Assembly (NCBI GenBank): GCA_029237695.1 | Contig: CM055275.1 | Span: 83,508,068-83,572,067, forward strand | Direction of reading: 5' to 3' | DNA length: 64,000 bases | Source of the DNA: Conchocele bisecta | Lineage: Eukaryota; Mollusca; Bivalvia; Lucinida; Thyasiridae | Notes under the pieces: model-generated | What the model saw: only the letters and a program-made list of their open reading frames with translations | Told to the model about the DNA's origin: nothing | The model's database searches: none | Made by a program: the position numbers and the translations under genes | Shown: positions 20,740 to 30,282 of the stretch, one piece after another | How positions within the stretch are numbered: the first letter of the stretch is position 1 | Layout of the letters: each line of letters opens with the position of its first letter

Positions 20740-20890
20740 ATCGCTCAGTCTGATCAGGGTGTACAGTGTTCGTCGTTCAATTAGAGAGCCATCTATTGGT
20801 CATCGAGCGAACAATGGGGATTACTATCGGCCAGCAGGAGTGTTCTGCTTGATCAGGATCTACACTGGTCATATGACTGACTGATTGATT
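20740..20890. repeat. GATCAGGATCTACACTGGTC repeat (copy A)
   Basis: gctcagtctgatcagggtgt and gatcaggatctacactggtc flank a central piece. The allele in copy B is at about 54848-54995. The family also occurs at 25733-25880, 43905-44080 and 46990-47250. Confidence 0.65.
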
Positions 20891-20945
20891 AATTGACTGA
20901 TTGATTGACTTACTGATTGTTTCATGATTGGTTGATTGATTGAGT
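20876..20945. repeat. (TTGA/CTGA)n microsatellite
   Basis: Imperfect run of gattgattaattgactgatt units. The copy B counterpart (about 54985-55055) differs in unit number. A minus-strand Ser/Asn/Gln-rich open frame over it is a product of the repeat. Confidence 0.85.
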
Positions 20946-21677
20946 GTGAACACAATGTCTAAATAGTTGTCTGTATCGGATGTCACTGCTAATGTGCTTT
21001 GCTTAGGGTCTACGTTGGTCACTATTGTGATGTGGGTCCATTCCTTTCGTCTCTCGTGAACATATCTGTGGCGGATTTCACCACAATCTCTAATCTAGGT
21101 AATTGCAATATGATAGGGGTAATTTTCAATGTGTTCTTACATTACTATTGCATTTATTCAAATAAACTAGTTTTAATCAAAACAATAGCTGTGATCATTT
21201 ATTAAATACACTACATGAATCTTAAATAGCCTTTGCTATCAAAACAATTAAAGGACGATTACTTTATATAATTTAAGTGGAAATAAATAAATAATTACTC
21301 CCTCAAAGTGCACTTAGCTGGAATAGATTTTGGATAAATCTGCTACAGATTAGTAAAGTATACGTAGTTAGCCGGTGTAGTTAGGCTAATCAATCTTCCG
21401 ATTCTTTGACCTTGACCTTGGACATGCGGGTGGCATGTGTTGGACATATATGAAAGTATGGATGATGATAAACAAGCATTGCAATGTTCAGGTTAATATG
21501 ATTTATAGTTGCACAGATATACTATACTTAAACACAACAGAACAATCAAAGTATATACATATATATACAGAAAGAGCCTTCAACATGGCCGAAAACACCA
21601 AACCGGTAGGTTTGTATGGAAGCATAAAGGGGACATGTTTTGTTTTATTTATCTCACCGACACACTCAAAACACACT
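20946..21677. other. No gene seen
   Basis: AT-rich single-copy-like DNA, collinear with copy B 55056-55794. A short ATG-led frame with a good context (caacatggccgaaaacacca, 21593) stays open only briefly into the next repeat. Confidence 0.5.
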
Positions 21678-22080
21678 GTTTGTTTGTTTGTTTGTTGGGG
21701 TTTAACGGTCTATCAACAGCTAAGGTCATTTAAGGCCGGGTCAATGGGTTTAGTACTAAATCCCATATATTACCTGTACAAGTACATGTACATGTTCAAG
21801 TACATGTACAAATGGGAGGAAAATCACAAAATCAGAACTGAATATTTACAATAACAAAACTATATATTCAGCCCTGAAATCAGAATAATCCTGCTCTGAT
21901 GCCAGGTCCTCGCCACACCAGAATCACTTGGCCCCTCCCAAAAGCAATAGGATCAATAATAATCTTACTACTTTTATAATGGGTAATAACCCAATTCAAC
22001 TCCCAGGTAACTAAAGAGCCCCAAAGATAAAAACGTACCTGAGGGCCAAACCAGGTAAATCGTGATTCTTATAAGGAGGA
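21678..22080 (+). repeat. Dispersed GTTTAACGG...TATCAACAGC repeat
   Basis: Starts with (GTTT)n, then ggggtttaacggtctatcaa, a palindromic run on gtacatgtac near 21778-21810, 'attcagccctgaaatcagaat', and ends aatcgtgattcttataagg. The copy B allele is 55795-56190. Confidence 0.8.
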
Positions 22081-22255
22081 ACACATACCGTTAATTTACT
22101 TGTCTCATTCACCCGACCACCACCCACAGTATGCAGCAGTTATAAGCCATACGGAAGTTATCGGTCATACTGAAGTCATAAGCCATACTGAAGTAGTTTA
22201 TTGATAAACATATGCGACGGACATCATTCAATGTCTACATGTATATACCATTTAA

Positions 22256-22582
22256 AACAAGAGGGCCATGATGGCCCTATATCGCTCACCTGTGCACTGT
22301 CACAAAATTCAAGCAAATACTGGTATCTACAGTTGTCACTACATATACATTGAGAATACAAGAGAATTGTACATCGATCATTCCTACCAAGTTTCGTCGA
22401 AATCCGGCTAGCGGTTCCTGAGAAGAAGACGAAGTTTGACAATGACCATGAAGTTTAGTGACTATAGGCCCAATGGTTACCGAGAAGAAGACGTTTGAAA
22501 ATGTTCACGGACGGACGACGGACGGACGGACGTACTCATTGCGGTAACAATAGTTCACATGAGCTTCGCTCAGGAGAGCTAA
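22256..22582 (+). repeat. AACAAGAGGGCC...GAGCTAAAA repeat, short allele
   Basis: It begins aacaagagggccatgatggc with cctatatcgctcacc, contains accaagtttcgtcgaaatcc, a (GGAC)n run near 22505-22530, and ends gcttcgctcaggagagctaa. The copy B allele (56367-57369) has about 680 extra bases in the middle. Confidence 0.75.
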
Positions 22583-22634
22583 AATACATGTACAATAAAA
22601 TGGTTCTCAATGAAAAGTATATTAAGACGATTGA

Positions 22635-22690
22635 TTACGGAGCTCCAGATAAGCAAATACGCACCTTATCTGGAGCTTACCCATTTTGTA
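22635..22690. repeat. Short palindrome on GGAGCTCCAGATAAG
   Basis: ggagctccagataagcaaat faces cgcaccttatctggagctta. The same arms appear far apart at 43159-43497 and as an allele at about 57424-57470. Confidence 0.65.
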
Positions 22691-23006
22691 TTCAGAATAT
22701 GTGCTGTTGTACACAATATTTCAGCTAGAGTCAAGTCATATCACAACTTTAAACCATACATAACAACATTCATCAGAGTCAAAGATTTTGGATTCCTGAT
22801 GTTACTAAGTGAGTCATGCAGAGGTTTGTATACCTTGTTAACTCTGTTAATTGCCATAACACATGCCAATGTTTGAAGAATAATGACATATTTGATATGA
22901 TTTATTTATGTTTAACATCCAATATCTAAGGTCAATTTAGGTAGGTTCAACGGTCATTTTAGGTAGGTTCAACAGGCCGGATCTAGTATTTAAACCAATG
23001 CATTCA

Positions 23007-23312
23007 AGGGCGGATTCACGTAGGGGAAAACCCGCCCCTTCCCCCCCCCCCCTTCCCCCCCCCCCCCTCCCCTAACATTTGGCAAGTAAAGACATTATTT
23101 GCTCTAAAATGTGCCATAACGCAGCAAAATGGGGTGTAGATATCAAAAATATTCCGGAGGCATACCGCCGGACCCACCTAACAGTCTCCCCAGCTCCGCT
23201 TACTCGACGAACAAACGGTGCTAGTTCGAAAATATGGTAAACTATTTCAATTCCCACAGTAAATTCCCAAAGTCCCACCCCCCAACCTGAAATCCTGGAT
23301 CCGCCCCTGGCA
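23007..23312 (+). repeat. GGCGGATTCACG...GGATCCGCCCCTGG repeat, copy 2
   Basis: Same family as 1577-1840, with a long C-rich tract at 23038-23080 that differs in length from the copy B allele (57775-58065). Confidence 0.8.
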
Positions 23313-23582
23313 TTGGTGAAAGAAAACCTTAAAATGACATAATGGTTATGTACTAAGTGTTATGTGGGTGCGACGTTGAGATCACAGATTGCATGATCAA
23401 CAGAATAAATATTCAGAAAAGGTACAATGTTGAATACAAAATGTTGATATAGAAATTCTGCATCGCTTTCTTAAGTAACATACCTACAACTAGCTTATAC
23501 ATGTACAAGGATCTTGATAAGCATGTTGTTACCAGAACCTTCCACATTGACAATAAATCATGCATGATTATTTTACCATATA

Positions 23583-23797
23583 CAGTGAAACATCTCTAAA
23601 CCGGACACCTTGGGAGGTCCCTAGGGTGTCCGGCTTAGTGAGGTTTCACTGTAAATCAGACATTTGATCATTCTGAGCGATAGTTGTGTGCTCTGCGATC
23701 AAGAACAGGCATTATCACTTGAGAAAGATGACCAAGGAATTTATCAAAATAAGATTACAGGTGTGTTCATGGTGTCCGGTTTAGAGAGGTTCCACTG
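23583..23797. mobile_element. TA-flanked MITE with CAGTGAAAC ends (Tc1/mariner-type), 215 bp
   Basis: The left end CAGTGAAACATCTCTAAACC faces the right end GGTTTAGAGAGGTTCCACTG, with TA on both sides. An extra internal arm (ccggcttagtgaggtttcac) makes a hairpin at the left. The allele is at 58339-58553. Confidence 0.8.
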
Positions 23798-23889
23798 TAC
23801 CAGTATATCTAGCCGGTGCTCCATGTATATTAAATTAAACCGAATTAGTAATGATTTAAAATAGACTAGAAAATGTGTTCATAGAACAC

Positions 23890-24893
23890 GGATGATCCGA
23901 TAAGCGAGGCAAAATTCCAATTCCAAGTCCAACCGGCAGATAATCCATGACCCGGAGTGTCGAATTAAAAACCGAAATCACATCTATTCATTATAAGGAA
24001 GCTATATACCAAGTTTCAAGTCTTTAGCTACTACGGTTTAATTTTGGTTTGTTTGTTTGTTGGGCTTTAACGGCCTATCAACAGCTAAAGTCATTTAAGG
24101 CCGGGTCAATGGGTTTAGTACTAAATCCCATATATTACCTGTACAAGTACATGTACAAATGGGGGGGGGGAATCATAACTGAATATTTACAATAAAAAAA
24201 CTATATATTCAGCCCTGAAAACAGAATAATCCTGATCTGATGCCAGGTCCTCGTTACACCAGAATAACGCCGCCTCCCAAAATCAGTAGGTTCAGTAATA
24301 AGCTTAGGAAAATAACCCAATTCAACTCCCAAGTAACAAAAGAGCCAGGCAAATCGTGATTCCTATAAGGAAGAACCTCTACCCTTAATTTACACCATCA
24401 CGTTCACCCTACCAACTACCCACTACTGTTTAAGTGTTTTAAGACTTACAAGCCAAAATTTGAAAATTCTAAGTTGAAAGGAGTAGATTATCAATGACCC
24501 GGGGAATCGAATAAAAAATGAAAATAACTTTGCGCATCTACTCATCATACGGAAGCTACGTATCAAGTTTCAGGTGTGTAGCTATTAGGGTTTAAATGTT
24601 TTACGACTTACAAGCCAAAATTGGAAAATTCTAAGTCGAATCAAAAATCAAAGTAAACTTTGCACATCTACTCATCATAAGGAAGCTACATACAAAGTTT
24701 CACTTCTGTAACTAGTACGGTTTAAAAATGTTATGACTTACAAAGCAAAATTGCCAAATTCTAAGCCGAAAAGGGGAGTTAATCCATGACCCGGGGGCCG
24801 AATCAAAAATTGAAATAAACTTTGCGCATATACTCATCATAAGGAAGCTACATACCATGTTTCAGGTATGTAGTTATTACGGTTTAAAGGTAC
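23890..24893 (+). repeat. Tandem ~145-160-bp units, interrupted by a dispersed repeat
   Basis: Units share acttacaagccaaaattg, then 'ccatgacccgggg', 'aactttgcgcatctactcat', aggaagctacataccaagtt and 'attacggttt'. Ends of units fall near 24031, 24590, 24722 and 24886. The repeat at 24047-24370 sits inside the first unit. The copy B counterpart is 58660-59660. Confidence 0.75.
24047..24370 (+). repeat. Dispersed GTTTAACGG...TATCAACAGC repeat inside a tandem array
   Basis: Runs from (GTTT)n through gggctttaacggcctatcaa to cgtgattcctataagg. Shared with copy B (58808-59150), so it predates the split of the two copies. Confidence 0.75.
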
Positions 24894-24897
24894 ATGC

Positions 24898-25370
24898 CGA
24901 CTCAGTAGGCACAACATTTTCTTTACATCAGAGACATCATCTGATAAATTTTCTGGCAAAATAAACACTCATTCACCATTACCCAACGTATTAATTGGCA
25001 TTATTATACATTTTATATCAGACGTAACGTTCCACACTGATATCCTTAAAATGTTAACGGACATTACTATCTATTCTCTGTATTTTTGTTTTGGATGTGC
25101 AATGATCATAACTTATAATCTGTCGACAAAATTTGTTTCTGGTGACGCATTTAATGAGTATAAATAATTAAAAAAATATCATGCCTCATTTGCATAGGAA
25201 AATAGCCTGATACCGCCGCGCGTCACTATCAGCAAAATAAATATTACTAAATGATTATATCTGTATAGCGGGCATCCGTACTTTTTAGTAGTGATGGAAT
25301 AGTGACACAAATATACACTTATTTAATTCCTATAAAGAACATTTTGTGCCTACTGAGTGGGCATGTACCT
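24898..25370 (+). mobile_element. TTAA-flanked MITE, complete, 473 bp
   Basis: Begins AGGTACATGCCGACTCAGTA and ends tactgagtgggcatgtacct, with TTAA immediately outside both ends (24894-24897, 25371-25374). TTAA target duplication is typical of piggyBac-type transposition, so a piggyBac-mobilised MITE is likely. No coding sequence. The allele in copy B is 59665-60141, whose right TTAA is mutated to TTGA. Confidence 0.8.
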
Positions 25371-25549
25371 TTAAAAGTTTTACGACTGACAAGGTTGGTG
25401 ACGGACGGACAGAAGGACGGACCGACTAACATGTTGGGTTTATTGGCTGTTTGTTCTTTAAAAGATCAAAGGAATAGCCCCGAAACTACAATTTAGGGGC
25501 TAACGGAATAAATATATTGTATTCTATTGTCTTAGGCTCCTCCACATAG

Positions 25550-25610
25550 CCAATAAACCCCCAATGTTAGCCCGGACGGACGGACGGACGGACGGACGGA
25601 CAGACAACCG
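25550..25610. repeat. (GGAC)n microsatellite
   Basis: Seven or so cggacggacgga units. The copy B allele at about 60348-60371 is shorter by several units. Confidence 0.9.
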
Positions 25611-25732
25611 AGCCGAAAACAATATGTCTCTCCATTCATGGGGGAGACATAATAATGTCATTTGAATTTGTACTACATGTAAAGGGACTGTCTCAGATAT
25701 ACAATATATAAATGTTCGCATCATGCAATGTA

Positions 25733-25880
25733 AATGACATGTGGCTGCAACGGGAGAAATGGGGCTCATGGGTTTTGCGACCAGTGTCGATCAAGATCAA
25801 CCTGTCACCCGCAGTCTGGTCAAGAGTGTGATCAGGAGTTAGTTACTCTGGTCACAAATCCCATAAAGCTAATTTCTCAG
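25733..25880. repeat. GATCAAGATCAACCTGTC-type repeat (copy A)
   Basis: gaccagtgtcgatcaagatc, 'gtctggtcaagagtgtgatcaggag' and tactctggtcacaaatccca place it in the GATCAGG family. The allele is at about 60494-60640. Confidence 0.6.
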
Positions 25881-25914
25881 TCGCAGATGACACACGCCGT
25901 GATATTTTGTATAT

Positions 25915-26092
25915 AAGAACATGTGCGATTGTTCATGAAATATATTTACAGTACATATCAAAATGTTTCTGTAAATGACGTCGAAAGATGAACACATTTC
26001 CATAACAAATGCAGAATCACCAACATTCGACGTCAAAAATACAGAAAATGTAGTAAATATTTTTCATGAAAAATTGCCCATGTTCTTTAGGT
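25915..26092. repeat. Foldback element with AAGAACATG ends, copy 1
   Basis: aagaacatgtgcgattgttc on the left and attgcccatgttctttagg on the right are inverted. The inner arms share ctgtaaatgacgtcgaaaga and its partner acattcgacgtcaaaaatac. A second, shorter copy is at 26386-26556. Both recur in copy B (60675-60855 and 61148-61305). Confidence 0.7.
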
Positions 26093-26385
26093 ACACAGTT
26101 ACATGGCGTGTCATATGTCAATCAATCACACAATTTTATTTGATGAACTTTCCAAAAAACATGGGTTATATTGAAGTACATAATACTACCAGAAACTATG
26201 ATAAACAGGGCAGATAATTTTGCATTTTGGATATACATGTACCAGTAAGGAAACATTGTGAAATCTCTTTATATTTTGTTGTGAAATGATCATACTATAC
26301 CACAGTCAGAAATAAGTTTCCATTATAGTCACGAGTGAAATTAATTTAAATACAATAAAGTTTAAAAACAAAAACATGTTTATAA

Positions 26386-26556
26386 TAAGAACATGACTGT
26401 GTAATTGTTCATGAAAATAAATACTGTAAATGACGTCGAAAGATGAAGAAATTGTCATAGCAAATGCGGAATCACCAACATTCGATGTCTAATATGGAAA
26501 ATATCGTAAATATTTTTCATGGAAAATCGCACATGTTCTTAGGTTCAAAATGACAT
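26386..26556. repeat. Foldback element with AAGAACATG ends, copy 2
   Basis: Same arms as 25915-26092 with sequence differences. The centre repeats gcggaatcaccaacattcga. Confidence 0.7.
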
Positions 26557-27252
26557 GGCGTATCTCATATGTCAATCAATCGCCCCCGGGAAATTGTTTA
26601 AATTACATAGCTGCTGAAAAAGCATTTAATGATATTATCAACATATTAGTTGCCTTCTATGTGAAGAACTAAAACTATTTCAAATTATATACCAAAATAA
26701 ATAGTTTTAAATCTTAATTACATACTTGTACAAATTTAAATTCTGTAGTCTAAAAGTTGAGCAAGAAAGGGGTTTAATGGAGATATAAGAAGATTCTATT
26801 TTCGCGATATGCTGATGTATTCATCATTTATATATCAAATAAAACAAATTTCACAGTAATCCGACCAGAATATGCCGTTCTTTTACGGATTTCATATTCC
26901 GGACAGCCAGCTTTTGCAGCCGTCACAGCATGACAAACTTCCCCTTATTTTGCTTACCACTAGGACAGATAAACAAAATGGATTCAACCAATCAGCATAG
27001 AATAGGTGTGGCTTCGTTGAATTCAGAATACACCTGTCCCAAAGTCCATTTCCCTATTTGCCTCCAGTCAAACCATCTGATAAGTTGTTTGTTATGCCGA
27101 ACTATTAATGACCTCCGGCGGCATCTGTTTGATCGTAGCTACACACGCGTGTCACTGATTATTTCAGCTCAAATTCCATTTTTTTTCTCATTCTGGCTGA
27201 GCTGTCTGTTTAACCGTGAATCACAACAGAATTCCGCACAGATAGTCATCGC
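26557..27252. other. No gene supported
   Basis: A 131-codon plus-strand frame (26930-27325) overlaps here. Its copy B version is shifted and ends earlier after a one-base change in a T run, and it runs into the 27253-27540 repeat, so I do not call it a gene. Confidence 0.5.
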
Positions 27253-27540
27253 CGACGCAGGCGCGGATACAGAAATAATTGCAGGTGTAGACTTCCGCGA
27301 GCGCGAAGCTCGATGCGCATCGTAAAGTCTGGGGGTGCTCCCCCAGGAAATTTTTTAATGCCAGATCGCCGCATATGCGATTTCCTGACACCTAGGCCAC
27401 GAGAAAAGTCATCCAACTATTCGAGTATTGTAATATTTTCTTCTCTCTTTTGTTTGCCGGGAGCAGGGGGGGAGAGGGGACGGGACCCCTGGACCCCCGG
27501 ATTCCCCCCCCCCCCTGTACCTGTATCCGCGCCTGCGACG
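27253..27540. repeat. Terminal-inverted-repeat element with GCGCGGATACAG ends, 288 bp
   Basis: CGACGCAGGCGCGGATACAG at 27253-27272 is the exact complement of 27521-27540. The interior has short C and G runs that differ in length from the copy B allele (62011-62297). Target duplication not resolved. Confidence 0.8.
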
Positions 27541-27612
27541 ATTGCAATCAACGTAAGTCCCATTTCTCTAGTCACCGTCACATATCACCGACGACATGTC
27601 ACATGTGACTGT

Positions 27613-27797
27613 GTACCTTCGGACATCTGCGTAATTTCAGGAAATATATTTACATAAAATGTAATATAATTATTTTCCGTAAATGACGACAGAAGTTGAC
27701 AAAATTGTCATTTTACTTCATTAAAGAAAACTCTTGTAGATCTAGATCTAATTTTTCTACATGTATTTATTGAAATTACGCGGATGTCCGAAAGTAC
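27613..27797. repeat. Foldback element with GTACCTTCGGACATC ends
   Basis: 27613-27639 is almost the exact complement of 27771-27797 (gtaccttcggacatctgcg against cgcggatgtccgaaagtac). A one-sided copy lies at 45364-45460, and the allele is at about 62370-62558. Confidence 0.75.
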
Positions 27798-28284
27798 AAA
27801 ATCCCATGGCGTTTCTCATTTGATGCACACCTGTCATTTGACGATGCGATATCTATACAAAACGTCGGTATCACGTTACGCGCGAGCCGTCTCGGGCCTC
27901 AAAACTGTGACCCCGATAATTATAAATAGATGTCATGTGCTAGTTATGTGTGATTCATCTCCCGCCATATTGAAGATGCTATATTTACTTTCTGCTTCGT
28001 GTGAGAGTGACCTTAGAATTTTGCTAATCAACACTTTATTAGGTGAGTTTGTGATAATATTTTCGTGTCATATTGGAATATAGTCTATCAATAACAATAT
28101 AGCAAAGTATGAATGTCAATGACCTGCAGGTTTTTTCTATATTTTAGTTCGCGAATTGTAAATACTATTACGCACATTTTTACTATGCAGCGTGGTGTAG
28201 CGAATAGGTCAACCTGTTGCCTATAAAGCGGAATATGTGCAGTTAGGTTCATCCATGTCTATGTATATCTGAGACCCAGTGCCT

Positions 28285-29720
28285 TTAATGTCCGAGACGA
28301 AATACTTTCATACAGTCATTATCTAACCGAGATACATACAGAGAATTGTCGTGTTGGTTGTAACAGGCTGCCCAAGGCCGCCATAACCGTCCGTCCCCGA
28401 ATACTTCAATACTACTGGTACAATCCGCCGTTATGTGGTGGATGTTGCCAGACTCGCAGCCGCAGACATAGATACTTCCGTCTTTGTGGACGGCGAGTCC
28501 GCATGGAAACCGCCAAGTTGTCTCCCTTGTATCGGGCAAGCACGACGCCATCCCGCTGTCACACTGTTACCTGCCGCCGACGTCTGTCGTGATCAACTCC
28601 CCACGGGTGTTGTGGCTTATATACCGGAGGCCGCCATCAGGACATGTCCATACAGTTCTCACCTTCCTACCCCTCATGTCAATCTCCACAATGTCTCGTG
28701 ATTCCCAATATACCGCCGCCAGGTTGTCGCCACATCTGGTCACACTGCGGCATTTCACTGCGGTTTGGATGACCTTCCCGGGGGTCAGGGTGCCCGACAC
28801 GGACACAAACTGGACGGTCTTGTTGTCTGGCATACATAAAGCTACCTGTCCGCTGGCTGTCTCCGCAATGTCGCTGGGATGGGATTGTAGTGGAACGTGG
28901 GACACGAGTTTATGGTTGTCGTCAAACAGCTTTATGTTCATATTGTGATGGTCCGACAGTAGTAGCCGGCCGTCGGCGAGCACGAGTAAACCTGTGACGT
29001 TGCACGTGTTGTCATCTGTAGGTCCACGGATATTGATGTCATCACTCAGACATGGGAAGGTTTCCGTCACTAATTGTCCAATAGCACCAACACTGTGTAA
29101 ATGATCCAATAATGTTTTATTTTCGACAAACACGCACGGCTTCACGTTGCATTTATGTTGAATACCGGAAGTAGATGTTTTGCACTTGGCTATCAATGTT
29201 TCAGCCTCCTTCAACAATATAAATAGATTATTCTCGTGGCCTTTCTTTGATTTGTCGCTGATGTCCGTCCGTACGGACGTGATACGATCGCTGTATTCGC
29301 GATTTAACTTGCTGACGTCGTTTAGTCGGTGCGTCATGGCGTTCACGTAGTCCCTATACTTCTTCTCGCGTCGTCGACGAGTCGGTCAATGATGGCCATT
29401 ACCTTATGGCGACACGCCTTCAGATCACGCAAGAATTCAGCGCCCGATTGAATCAAGTCGTCACGGGAGTTGGACGCCTGCATACCAGCGTTGTTCATCG
29501 TATCCATTAGCGCCGTAAACGTATGCATTATGTCCCTGTATTCCGTCGAGTCGGCGACCCCTTTAGACATTCCGGGAATGTGCTCGACCTCGTGACAGCG
29601 ACTATGGTTCACCATAACACACGTGGTACATGCAGTTTTATTGTGTGACCTACAGTAGTACTCCGTGACCTTGTCGGGGTGGGTGGGGCACGGGGTCGTC
29701 AGTTTATCCTCCTTCCTCCA
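28285..29720 (-). pseudogene. B-box/NHL-repeat protein gene, copy A, frameshifted
   Basis: The 5' part, open from 29720 to 29343, encodes a B-box zinc finger (CPTHPDKVTEYYCRSH, then CTTCVMVNHSRCHEVEH) and the start of a helical linker. After a frame change near 29380 the linker continues (29346 leftward) into an NHL-type beta-propeller (VTGLLVLADGRLLLSDHHNM, and others). Further frame changes near 28510-28570 break it before the last blades (28285-28551, ending FRLGH). Copy B reads straight through that region, so copy A is disrupted by several one- to two-base indels. They may be allelic lesions or assembly errors. TRIM-NHL-like proteins act in protein turnover or RNA control; no RING domain is seen, and the true start lies upstream or in another exon. 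Confidence 0.82.
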
Positions 29721-30117
29721 TCAACTTGACCAGCGTTTGCCCTCTTTCCAGATACTTCCATAGTTACAACGACGATGTTCTGGTAGGTTTTCGAATTTAT
29801 TCACCGACACGCGTATAAAGCTGTATGTATGTATCCACAATGCCGCGCACTCCAATGTTGTGTCTGTGTTGGTCGCTAAGCTGTAAGGATAAGTTAAATA
29901 TAACACGTGAGTCGAATATGGTTCGATAATAGTGCAGAGGGAACTTTTAGGGGGCCGTGTAAAATCCCCCACGCGCTGTTAACTATAAACCATATTGAAC
30001 GAGAAGACATTATCTAACTAATTTATTGCACGGATACGGCGGAAACCTGAGATAAATATGATATATTTTGTAGAGTTTGTTCTACGTTCTATACAAATAC
30101 AATACTTCAACATTTAA
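29721..30117. other. No gene seen; upstream of the NHL gene
   Basis: Would contain the 5' end or an intron of the minus-strand NHL gene. An ATG at 29721-29719 (minus) is out of frame with the B-box after six codons. No clear splice site could be chosen. Confidence 0.4.
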
Positions 30118-30119
30118 TT

Positions 30120-30282
30120 GTAGGTGTTGACGAGATAAATATAATAGTAGGTTAGTGCCGTGAATGGGAACAAATATCTGGCGCGGACGGAAACGGGATG
30201 TGCTCGGCAGAGCCTCGCCCATCCCGTTTCCTGAGCCTTGCCAGATTTTTTACCATTCACGCACAAACCTACTATTCTCTAT
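30120..30282. repeat. Foldback MITE with CTACTATTCTCTAT ends, copy 1
   Basis: ataatagtaggttagtgccg faces cacgcacaaacctactattc. The inner arms are aaacgggatg and catcccgttt. Other copies are at 35924-36260 and 42887-43055. Confidence 0.75.

Larger units (their letters stand above)
5957..29400 (+). repeat. Copy A of a duplicated or allelic locus (carries the Polinton)
   Basis: Collinear with 48122-64000. Matching blocks are 5957-6140 with 48122-48306; 6143-7110 with 51319-52280; 7121-7834 with 52860-53626; 7835-8392 with 54230-54788; 20681-22320 with 54789-56460; and 22360-29400 with about 57140-64000. In the block starting at 20681 I counted 5 mismatches in about 175 bases by eye. Differences are mostly clean insertions or deletions at mobile elements. 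Allelic haplotypes placed in tandem, or a true duplication, would both explain it. Confidence 0.9.

Noticed and set aside
21435..21854. 139-codon frame and the nearby ATG in good context
   Set aside because: It runs into a dispersed repeat, and the reading in copy B is different.
26930..27325. 131-codon plus-strand frame
   Set aside because: Copy B has a different reading end caused by a one-base change in a T run, and the frame enters a TIR repeat; no motif.
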